Shown here piece after piece: positions 1 through 5,460 of a DNA stretch of 9,345 nucleotides. Below the pieces are notes generated by a model. That model saw nothing but the letters and a program-made list of their open reading frames with translations. It was not told the DNA's origin and ran no database searches. Positions within the stretch are counted from its first letter, which is position 1. Every line of letters starts with the position of its first letter. This DNA is from Bordetella parapertussis (GTDB taxonomy: Bacteria > Pseudomonadota > Gammaproteobacteria > Burkholderiales > Burkholderiaceae_C), in the NCBI GenBank assembly GCA_945875935.1, contig CAMCNE010000090.1, positions 1 to 9,345 on the forward strand, given 5' to 3'. A program made the position numbers and the translations under genes.

Positions 1-1079
1 GCCTGCTGTTCGGCCGGTGCATCCCAGCCCCAGAAATAGTCGACCCGCACGGCCCCGACGATGGCGCTGCCGGTGTCTTGTGCCATCACGATGCGGCGCA
101 GCGGGGTGCTCGACAGCGGCTCGCTGGTGTCCAGCCACATCGCGCTGCCATAGGGCACGCTCGCCGGATCGATGGCCACCGAGCGGCCCGGCGTGAGTGC
201 CGTTCCGTGCGCCCCGCGCGGCCCGGCGTTGACATCGAGCAAGGCTTCCTCGCGGAAGAACACCACCCGAGGATTGGCCCACAGCAATTCGCCCACACGC
301 TGGGGGTTGAGTTGTGCCCAGGCCCGAATGCCCGGCCAGGACGCTTGATCGGGTCGCAACTCGCCTTGCTCGATCAGCCACTTGCCCACCGACTTGTAAG
401 GCTGATCGTTGTTGCCGGCGTAAGCCATGCGGACCGTGCGCTGGCTGCCGTCGGGCTCGCTCAGCTGCAAGCGGCCCGAGCCTTGAATCTGCAGCGAGAG
501 CAGCGCCAGCGGATCGGCCAGATAAGCCAGTTCGCGGCCCCGTATGGCGGCTTGTGCCGCCGGCAGGGTTTCGAGTTCCTGCCGGGTCCAGTAAGGCTTG
601 CGGCTGGCCAGGTCAGCGGGTGGTGCGTAAAGCGGCACCTGGAACAAACCCTGAGGCTTGCGGCTGGCCACGATGATGGGCTCGAAGTAGCCGGTGATCA
701 GGCCCTGGGCCGAGCCGTCCAGCGACTCGATGCGGTATGGATTCAGGCGACTTTGCAGCCACGCGCGTGCGGCCGCGTCATCGGCCGGTGCGCTCAGCCT
801 GGCTTGCGCGCAGATGTTGGCCCAGCCAGTTGCCGGTCGATCGCAACTGCGCAGCAAGGCCGGCCACACCTCGGCGGTGCGGTCGCTGTCCCAGCCGGGC
901 AGCTCCGACCAGCTCGCCGGCACCCATCTCGCGCGGGGACGCATGAGCACATCGCTGGGTGTGGCCTGCGTGTCCAACCCGGTGGGCAGCTCGACTCGCG
1001 CTGGCACGGCCACGGGCGTGCTCGAGCAGCCGGCCAGCGCTCCTAGAATGAAAAAAACCCAGACGAGGAAGCGTGTCAT
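1..1079 (-). CDS. mltA: Membrane-bound lytic murein transglycosylase A, 5' part (3' end beyond window)
   Basis: MltA cleaves the beta-1,4 bond between N-acetylmuramic acid and N-acetylglucosamine in peptidoglycan, leaving a 1,6-anhydro end, and acts from the inner face of the outer membrane. The reverse strand reads open from an ATG at 1079 to the window edge, giving about 359 residues. Residues 1-18 are a lipoprotein signal (Arg3, hydrophobic core, lipobox LAGC with Cys18). Ser follows the Cys, which fits outer-membrane sorting. Family motifs follow in order: YFEP (131-134), QIQGSGRL (197-204), AYAGNNDQPYKSVG (about 217-230), NPRVVFFRE (about 269-277) and the 3D-domain stretch AQDTGSAIVGAVRVDYFWG (333-351). 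By alignment from memory with E. coli MltA, Asp347 is the likely catalytic acid. Only the last part of the 3D domain is missing. The start codon overlaps that of the divergent small gene, and no clear Shine-Dalgarno lies upstream. An in-frame ATG at 1145 would add 22 residues before the signal peptide and is less likely. Confidence 0.95.
   Translation of the reverse strand, partial: MTRFLVWVFFILGALAGCSSTPVAVPARVELPTGLDTQATPSDVLMRPRARWVPASWSELPGWDSDRTAEVWPALLRSCDRPATGWANICAQARLSAPADDAAARAWLQSRLNPYRIESLDGSAQGLITGYFEPIIVASRKPQGLFQVPLYAPPADLASRKPYWTRQELETLPAAQAAIRGRELAYLADPLALLSLQIQGSGRLQLSEPDGSQRTVRMAYAGNNDQPYKSVGKWLIEQGELRPDQASWPGIRAWAQLNPQRVGELLWANPRVVFFREEALLDVNAGPRGAHGTALTPGRSVAIDPASVPYGSAMWLDTSEPLSSTPLRRIVMAQDTGSAIVGAVRVDYFWGWDAPAEQQ
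594..670. repeat. 17-bp perfect direct repeat inside mltA, 60-bp period
   Basis: The 17-mer aggcttgcggctggcca occurs at 594-610 and again at 654-670. The period is exactly 60 bp, or 20 codons. On the coding strand both copies encode Ala-Ser-Arg-Lys-Pro in the same frame. The repeat is real in the sequence. Whether it reflects a past duplication or two similar protein segments with the same codons cannot be told from this window. Confidence 0.6.
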
Positions 1080-1227
1080 GTGGCTGTTGTTGCTGGAGGC
1101 AGTTGGCGCGATGGCGCTGTTGATCCTGATTGTCTGGTGGACCATGTTCTCTGGACGCAGGCGCGGTGAGCGCGAATCGCCCCCCGATGAAGTCGAGGCC
1201 GCAGATCAGACCGATTTGCCCCGCTGA
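1078..1227 (+). CDS. Small single-pass membrane protein, 49 aa, function unknown
   Basis: This is a 49-residue ORF from an ATG at 1078. A good Shine-Dalgarno (gaggaag, 1064-1070) sits 7 nt upstream and decides this start. An in-frame ATG at 1048 would add ten basic residues but lacks such a site. Residues 2-23 form one hydrophobic helix ending in VWWTMFSG. A basic patch (RRRGER, 27-32) and an acidic tail (PPDEVEAADQTD) follow, so the predicted topology is N-terminus out or in the membrane with the tail cytoplasmic. Short proteins with a VWWTMFSGRR-like core seem familiar to me from Burkholderiales, next to Gcr-like genes, but I cannot confirm this here. The upstream reading frame inside mltA is open but is only a shadow. 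The start overlaps the divergent mltA start by 2 nt, and the stop lies in a dyad shared with the convergent gene. No function is known to me. Confidence 0.65.
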   Translation: MWLLLLEAVGAMALLILIVWWTMFSGRRRGERESPPDEVEAADQTDLPR

Positions 1228-1244
1228 GGTGCGCCAGCCTCAGC
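1223..1244. terminator. Dyad across two convergent stop codons, possible bidirectional terminator
   Basis: GCTGAGG (1223-1229) and CCTCAGC (1238-1244) are perfect inverted repeats separated by 8 nt. The left arm contains the TGA of the small rightward gene and the right arm contains the TGA of the leftward Gcr-like gene. The position between convergent genes fits a bidirectional terminator. There is no T-tract on either side, so intrinsic termination is uncertain. Confidence 0.35.
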
Positions 1245-3288
1245 CCAGATGGCGCGGCGGCAGCATGAACGACATCGGGTGACTGATCAGGCGTCTGAAG
1301 ATCGCCCGGCGGATGCGGCTGCGGTCGGCCAGTCGGATGCCGCGCGAGCCCATCGCCACCCTGAAGGCGAGGAAAAAACTCACCGCCAGGTTCAGCACTC
1401 CCGTCACGGCGATGCCGGCCACGCACCACCAGAAGTCGGCGAGTCTCAGCACCGTCAGGCCTTCGGCCGCTGCCGCGGCGGCCAGTTGTCCGGTCGACAG
1501 CGTGACGTGCCGCACCTCCAGCGGCAGGCCGAAGAACAAGCCCACCGCCGGAACCAACCCGAGCATCATGCCCAGCGAGATGTTTGATGCAAACCCCGAC
1601 ACGTTGTCGCGCCAGAACCTGGCCCAGCGCTGAGCGCGCGGCGCACCGAGTCGCGTGACGATGCTGGGGTTCCAGGCAATCGCGCTGTCGAGGCGGTGCC
1701 AGACAAACCAGTTTTCCACCCACCCGCCGATCAACGAACTGGCGAAGAGCAGCACCCCGGTGAAGGCCGCGAACAAGGCCGTGGGGCCCAGCAGGGTGAT
1801 CGACTGCAGCACGTATTCGGCGCTTTCCCCATGGACCAGCGTCACCCCGAAAGCGGCGTCCCAAGCCAGTTGGATGGCCAGCACCAGCGGCGCCACAACG
1901 GCCAGGTTGCCGAAGATGCCTGCGGCCTGAGAGCGAATCAGGTGCGCGACCTCGTCGACAAAGCGCTCGACTGCCGCATCGTCGGACACATCGGCCAGTT
2001 TCTCGGCCAGGGCAGGTGCCGTCATCGCGGGTTGCTTGGTGGCCACGGTGCCATGACACAGGTGAACGATCAGAAAGCTCACCGCGTAATTGATGCCGGC
2101 CCAAAAGCCCGCCCAGAACGTCGACATGGCCATCGCCACCACGAAAAACTTGACGAAGGTGGTGCCCGCGATCACCGCACCGCCGCCTGCCGCAGCGCGC
2201 AGCATCTGTCGATAAGAAGCGCTGTCGCGCGTGATGTAGTGATCGCCCGCGGCCGCGCTGCGCTCGGCCACCTTGCGCGCGAGCAACGAGTAATGCTCCG
2301 CAAACAGCGCCGCGATGCTGCGGCGTTCCCCGGCCGTGCGCACCAGTTCGGCGAACAGCCGTGTGATGTCCCTGGCCTGATGGCGGCTCACCACGCAGTT
2401 GAGCAGCTGTTCGATGCGGTAGGTGCGCAGTCGCAACTGGTCGACGTCGAAAACGATGCTGACCGAAACGCCGTGCTCCTCGAGGTGGTCGTGCACGCTG
2501 TCGGCGCAGCGTCGGCAGCTGTCGAGCAGCGCCCGAAGGTACTGCGCCTCGAGCAGCAGCGCTGCCTCGTCGCCCAGATGCACTTTCTCGCGCACGCGTT
2601 CGGCGACCACCGCCAGCTGGCGGAAAGGTTCATTGACCAGCAGCTCGGTGCTCATGCGCTGGCGCAAGGTGCCCGAAAAGGCTGCCGATCGAATGCCGCT
2701 GGCCAAAAACATGGTGGCGTCGAGCAAGGGCTCCTTCCAGCCGCGACCCTCCAAGGCGTCCGGCGGCATCAGATCGCCCACGCGGTTCAGCGTGGTGTCG
2801 TCGATCACATCCAGCCACAGAGCATCATCGGCATCTGGGAATAGCAGCCCGAACAACTCCGACAGATCGGTGGTTGCCGGGGTGATGGGCAGCAGCTTGA
2901 GCTTGAGCCTTTGGCCCAGTTCACCGAAGAAGTTGGCCCGCGGCGCAAAGCCGAAGTCGGCAAACAAGGCGGCGGTGTCCATCTCGGCCCAGAAACGGCC
3001 GAGCACCGCTGACACTTGGGCGCGTTGCTCGGGGTGTCGGTCCAACTCGTCAAGCAGGTACTTGAGTCGCAACAACGGCTGCGGCTTGGAGGGCGTTGCC
3101 TGGCCGTCGCTCGGCGCTGCCGCCAATGGGGCGTGGCGCAGCCACTCCAGCGCCCTGATCACCCACAGGTTTCGCTCGGCCAGCGAGGCCCGGCGGTCGG
3201 CGGCTTGCGCCAGACCATCAAGCAGCAGCTTGAGATCCCAAGTCGCTGGCACTGCCGTCAAGGGCAGCAGGGGTGTCGATGCGCTCAT
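1240..3288 (-). CDS. Polytopic membrane protein of the 'site-specific recombinase Gcr' family
   Basis: The product is 682 residues, the usual size for this family as I recall it (Pfam SpecificRecomb). Residues 1-350 are soluble-looking and helix-rich, with many charged heptad-like stretches (for example 220-345). From about residue 370 there are six or so hydrophobic segments: about 369-392, 394-412, 456-476, 493-520, 566-590 and 617-644. The loop KQPAMTAPALA (418-428) and the stretch SSLIGGWVENWFVWHRLDSAIAWNP (two halves, 517-541) are the recognisable family blocks. The C-terminus is basic. I see no serine- or tyrosine-recombinase active site, and the architecture is that of an inner-membrane protein, so the family name, inherited from a gonococcal gene, is probably misleading. 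The gene lies 17 nt after apaG in the same direction and is probably co-transcribed. The only Shine-Dalgarno is weak (GAAG about 10 nt upstream), and a hairpin fills the gap. Real function is unknown. Confidence 0.85.
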   Translation of the reverse strand: MSASTPLLPLTAVPATWDLKLLLDGLAQAADRRASLAERNLWVIRALEWLRHAPLAAAPSDGQATPSKPQPLLRLKYLLDELDRHPEQRAQVSAVLGRFWAEMDTAALFADFGFAPRANFFGELGQRLKLKLLPITPATTDLSELFGLLFPDADDALWLDVIDDTTLNRVGDLMPPDALEGRGWKEPLLDATMFLASGIRSAAFSGTLRQRMSTELLVNEPFRQLAVVAERVREKVHLGDEAALLLEAQYLRALLDSCRRCADSVHDHLEEHGVSVSIVFDVDQLRLRTYRIEQLLNCVVSRHQARDITRLFAELVRTAGERRSIAALFAEHYSLLARKVAERSAAAGDHYITRDSASYRQMLRAAAGGGAVIAGTTFVKFFVVAMAMSTFWAGFWAGINYAVSFLIVHLCHGTVATKQPAMTAPALAEKLADVSDDAAVERFVDEVAHLIRSQAAGIFGNLAVVAPLVLAIQLAWDAAFGVTLVHGESAEYVLQSITLLGPTALFAAFTGVLLFASSLIGGWVENWFVWHRLDSAIAWNPSIVTRLGAPRAQRWARFWRDNVSGFASNISLGMMLGLVPAVGLFFGLPLEVRHVTLSTGQLAAAAAAEGLTVLRLADFWWCVAGIAVTGVLNLAVSFFLAFRVAMGSRGIRLADRSRIRRAIFRRLISHPMSFMLPPRHLG

Positions 3289-3289
3289 C

Positions 3290-3305
3290 GGCGAACAGCT
3301 TCGCC
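3290..3305 (-). promoter_or_regulatory. Hairpin filling the gap between apaG and the Gcr-like gene
   Basis: GGCGAA (3290-3295) and TTCGCC (3300-3305) form a perfect 6-bp stem with a 4-nt loop. The hairpin begins right after the apaG stop codon and ends one base before the downstream ATG. It would fold over the weak Shine-Dalgarno of the second gene, so it could lower its translation unless ribosomes finishing apaG open it. There is no T-tract, so a terminator is unlikely. Confidence 0.35.
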
Positions 3306-3680
3306 TCAGTGCAGCGCCGAAGCGAGGGTGAGGCCGAACTCGGGAACGCTGGCCTCAAAGGACTCAGCGTCTTCGGTCATGCACATGAAAGTGCCGCGCA
3401 TCGTGCCGTGGGGCGTGGCAATGCGGGTCCAGCTCGTGTACTCGAAATGCTCGCCCGTCTTGAGCACCGGCTGATGGCCGACCACGGCCAGTCCACGCAC
3501 CTCCTCGGTGTGCCCGCTGGCATCCGTGATGATCCAGTGCCGCGCAATCAACTGCGCCGTGACATCGCCTGTGTTGCGTATGGTGACCGTGTAGGCAAAC
3601 GCATACTGATGCGTCTGAGGATCGGACTGCTCGGCCAGGTGACGCACCGAGACCGAGCACGAAAATTCAGGATGTGTCAT
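3306..3680 (-). CDS. apaG: ApaG family protein, Co2+/Mg2+ homeostasis
   Basis: The product is 124 residues, the normal ApaG length, starting at ATG 3680 (MTHPEFSCSV). ApaG is a small cytoplasmic beta-sandwich (fibronectin type III-like) protein. In Salmonella its homologue CorD is tied to cobalt resistance and magnesium efflux, but the biochemical role is unclear. Recognisable blocks are FAYTVTIRNTG (28-38), QLIARHWIITD (43-53), VRGLAVVGHQP (61-71) and TPHGTMRG (89-96). Two family-typical glycines look replaced: Ala65 in the middle of the GxGxxG-like loop (here G-L-A-V-V-G), and Trp84 after YTS where Gly is common. No Shine-Dalgarno precedes the ATG. A TAGAAT box lies exactly 6 nt upstream, so the transcript may be leaderless. 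It is divergent from trpE and probably the first gene of an operon with the Gcr-like gene. Confidence 0.93.
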   Translation of the reverse strand: MTHPEFSCSVSVRHLAEQSDPQTHQYAFAYTVTIRNTGDVTAQLIARHWIITDASGHTEEVRGLAVVGHQPVLKTGEHFEYTSWTRIATPHGTMRGTFMCMTEDAESFEASVPEFGLTLASALH

Positions 3681-3686
3681 CGGGGC

Positions 3687-3692
3687 ATTCTA
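3687..3692 (-). promoter_or_regulatory. Candidate -10 box of apaG
   Basis: The reverse strand reads TAGAAT, five of six matches to TATAAT. The discriminator between it and the apaG ATG is 6 nt, so transcription would start at or next to the A of the start codon. No convincing -35 element lies at 16-18 nt upstream (the hexamer there is GCGGGA). Confidence 0.4.
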
Positions 3693-3702
3693 GGCAGCCA
3701 AG

Positions 3703-3747
3703 ACAGGCCTCCCGCCCTGTTCTGCGCAACACCCTGCCTTCGGGAGG
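3703..3747. promoter_or_regulatory. Nested inverted repeats in the apaG-trpE divergent region, possible operator
   Basis: Two dyads overlap here. ACAGG (3703-3707) pairs with CCTGT (3716-3720) across 8 nt. CCTCCCG (3708-3714) pairs with CGGGAGG (3741-3747) across 26 nt. They lie upstream of both candidate promoters. They could be binding sites or RNA stems of a longer apaG transcript. I do not recognise a specific regulator, and short dyads are common in GC-rich DNA. Confidence 0.2.
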
Positions 3748-3764
3748 ATCTGCAAAAACTGCCC

Positions 3765-3773
3765 TGATAAAGT
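3765..3773 (+). promoter_or_regulatory. Candidate extended -10 promoter of the trp operon
   Basis: TGATAAAGT reads as an extended -10 (TG-n-TAAAGT; four of six matches to TATAAT). The same pattern, TGATAAACT, stands before tRNA-Tyr at 8761-8769. The expected transcription start would be near 3780, the ATG of the candidate leader peptide. No good -35 element is visible, which is usual for extended -10 promoters. Confidence 0.35.
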
Positions 3774-3779
3774 TCGTTG

Positions 3780-3857
3780 ATGTTTTCACCGCGCAAAAAC
3801 GTCTCGAGGTCGCACGACCGGGGAGCCTGGCCCTGGCGCAGCACAAGCCCACGCTGA
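3780..3857 (+). CDS. trpL: Candidate trp operon leader peptide, 25 aa with Trp-Pro-Trp
   Basis: A short ORF runs from ATG 3780 to TGA 3855-3857. It begins MFSPRKNVSR and carries Trp17-Pro18-Trp19 (codons at 3828-3836) near its C-terminal end. The Trp codons lie 18 nt before the stop, and the stop overlaps a stem-loop at 3856-3870, the layout expected of an attenuation leader. Two Trp codons in 25 is far above the usual rate. Against it, the Shine-Dalgarno is poor (AAAG about 7 nt upstream). If the proposed promoter is right, the mRNA would start at or next to the ATG, requiring leaderless initiation. This is inferred from position and content and was not matched to a known leader. Confidence 0.4.
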   Translation: MFSPRKNVSRSHDRGAWPWRSTSPR

Positions 3858-3943
3858 GGCCGCTGGCCTCGCCGACGGCCCACCGCGGCCGACCGGCTGA
3901 CTCGAATGACCCAGTGGCACCTCGAGGCCACTTTCCCGAGGCC
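3856..3943 (+). promoter_or_regulatory. Competing stem-loops upstream of trpE, possible attenuator
   Basis: Stem A pairs GAGGCC (3856-3861) with GGCCTC (3865-3870). Stem D pairs CGGCC (3876-3880) with GGCCG (3887-3891), possibly extended by GCCG/CGGC outside it. Stem B pairs AGTGGC (3913-3918) with GCCACT (3927-3932) and is followed by TT, a weak U-run. GGCCTCG (3865-3871) can instead pair with CGAGGCC at 3923-3929, which would break A and B, or with CGAGGCC at 3937-3943, just before the trpE Shine-Dalgarno (GGAGGG, 3946-3951). Such mutually exclusive pairings suit attenuation or control of trpE translation. I could not compute energies. The ribosome-position logic does not fully match the E. 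coli model, because a ribosome stalled at the Trp codons would leave stem A free. Confidence 0.35.
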
Positions 3944-3960
3944 GTGGAGGGCCCCGCAAC

Positions 3961-5460
3961 GTGATGACAGACACTGAATTCAAGCGCCTCGCAGCCGAGG
4001 GATACAACCGCATCCCGCTGATCGCCCAAGCCTTCGCCGACCTTGAGACCCCGCTCTCGCTCTACCTGAAGCTCACCGCACCCGAGTCCGCTGACTTGTG
4101 CCTCGGCAGGCCCAACAGTTTTTTGCTGGAGTCGGTTGTCGGTGGCGAGCGGTTCGGGCGCTACTCCTTCATCGGGCTGCCTGCCCGCACGGTGTTGCGA
4201 GCCACGGGTTTTGTCACCGAGGTGGTGACCGACGGCGTCGTGGTGGAGCGCCACGATGGCAACCCGCTTGACTTCATCGCGGCGTATCAGCAGCGCTTCA
4301 AGGTGGCGCTGCAACCAGGCCTGCCGCGCTTTTGCGGTGGCCTGGCTGGCTACTTCGGCTACGACGCAGTGCGCTGCATCGAGCCCAAGTTGGCTGGCAC
4401 CACACTGCCTGGGGGGCTGGGAACGCCGGACATCTTGCTGCTGCAGTGTGAAGAGCTGGCGGTCATCGACAACCTCTCGGGGCGTCTGTCGTTGATCGTC
4501 TATGCCAACCCGCAGCAACCCGATGCGTTTGCGCGCGCCCGTCAGCGGCTCGAGGGTTTGGCCGCACGACTCGGCCACAGCGTGCAGGCGCCGCCAGTCG
4601 TGCAAGGCAGCCCGCGCGAAGTGCTGCGTGATTTCGCCAAGGACGACTACATCGCTGCGGTCCTGCGCGCCAAGGAGTACATCGCCGCGGGCGACATGAT
4701 GCAGGTTCAGGTGGGTCAGCGGCTGCGCAAGCCCTACACGCAAAGCCCGCTGAGCCTGTACCGCGCGCTGCGCTCGCTCAATCCCTCGCCTTACATGTAT
4801 TTCTACGACATGGGCGATTTCCAGATCGTCGGCGCCTCGCCGGAAATTCTGGTGCGCCGCGAGCACACGCCGGCAGGCGACAAGGTCACCATCCGACCGC
4901 TGGCCGGCACCCGCCCGCGCGGTGCGACGCCGGAACTCGATCTGGCGCTCGAAGCTGAACTGAACGCCGACCCAAAGGAGCGAGCCGAGCATTTGATGCT
5001 GATCGATCTGGCCCGCAACGACATCGGGCGCATTGCCAAGACCGGCAGCGTCAAGGTGACAGAAGCATTCACGGTCGAGCGCTACTCGCATGTGATGCAC
5101 ATCGTCAGCAACGTCGAGGGGCTGCTCAAGGACGGCATCACCAACCTCGATGTGCTCAAAGCCACCTTCCCCGCCGGCACGTTGACCGGTGCGCCCAAGG
5201 TGCGTGCGATGGAAATCATCGACGAGCTCGAGCCTGTCAAGCGCGGCATCTATGGCGGCGCCTGCGGCTACCTGAGTTTTGCCGGCGACATGGATGTGGC
5301 CATTGCGATTCGAACCGGCATCGTCAAGGACCAGATGCTCTACGTGCAAGCCGCAGCCGGCGTGGTGGCCGACTCGGTGCCCGAGCTCGAATGGTGCGAA
5401 ACCGAGGCCAAGGCGCGCGCGCTGATCCGTGCAGCCGAGCTCGTCGAGGAGGGCTTCTGA
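3961..5460 (+). CDS. trpE: Anthranilate synthase component I
   Basis: TrpE makes anthranilate from chorismate, using ammonia delivered by TrpG; this is the first committed step of tryptophan synthesis. The product is 499 residues, a normal length. The feedback-site motif LLES (55-58) and NPSPYM (274-279) point to tryptophan inhibition. The chorismate-binding domain shows IRPLAGTRPRG (311-321), DPKERAEHLMLIDLARNDIG (338-357), HVMHIVSNV (377-385), PAGTLTGAPK (404-413) and AAGVVADSVPELEW (465-478). I chose the GTG at 3961 because GGAGGG (3946-3951) then lies 9 nt upstream, and MMTDTEF has the length of the MITELEF start I recall in relatives. ATG at 3964 is the close alternative. It is the first structural gene of the trp operon here, behind a possible attenuator. 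The gap to trpG is 46 nt. In several Burkholderiales I recall rpe and gph between apaG and trpE; they are absent here. Confidence 0.97.
   Translation: MMTDTEFKRLAAEGYNRIPLIAQAFADLETPLSLYLKLTAPESADLCLGRPNSFLLESVVGGERFGRYSFIGLPARTVLRATGFVTEVVTDGVVVERHDGNPLDFIAAYQQRFKVALQPGLPRFCGGLAGYFGYDAVRCIEPKLAGTTLPGGLGTPDILLLQCEELAVIDNLSGRLSLIVYANPQQPDAFARARQRLEGLAARLGHSVQAPPVVQGSPREVLRDFAKDDYIAAVLRAKEYIAAGDMMQVQVGQRLRKPYTQSPLSLYRALRSLNPSPYMYFYDMGDFQIVGASPEILVRREHTPAGDKVTIRPLAGTRPRGATPELDLALEAELNADPKERAEHLMLIDLARNDIGRIAKTGSVKVTEAFTVERYSHVMHIVSNVEGLLKDGITNLDVLKATFPAGTLTGAPKVRAMEIIDELEPVKRGIYGGACGYLSFAGDMDVAIAIRTGIVKDQMLYVQAAAGVVADSVPELEWCETEAKARALIRAAELVEEGF

Noticed and set aside
78..1046. A 322-codon rightward open frame over mltA
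   Set aside because: The reverse strand carries every MltA motif and a lipoprotein signal; this frame is a compositional shadow.
1076..2104. A 342-codon leftward frame overlapping the 3' part of the Gcr-like gene
   Set aside because: It is a shifted frame of the same strand, with no motifs, and runs through the small membrane protein region.
1696..2844. A 382-codon rightward open frame antisense to the Gcr-like gene
   Set aside because: The opposite strand encodes a coherent membrane protein with family blocks; the rightward translation is low-quality, Gln/His/Arg-rich sequence.
1240..3288. Evidence of a mobile or invertible element because of the recombinase label
   Set aside because: No inverted repeats flank the gene, no target duplication is visible, and the protein looks like an ordinary chromosomal membrane protein.
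3674..3964. A 96-codon rightward frame across the apaG-trpE gap
   Set aside because: There is no ribosome site, composition is random-looking, and it overlaps the promoter and leader elements; the short Trp-containing frame explains the region better.
3667..5349. A 560-codon open frame antisense to trpE
   Set aside because: It mirrors a clear trpE over its length; its His/Gln/Arg/Ala-rich composition is typical of antisense frames in GC-rich DNA, and it shows no recognisable motif or ribosome site.
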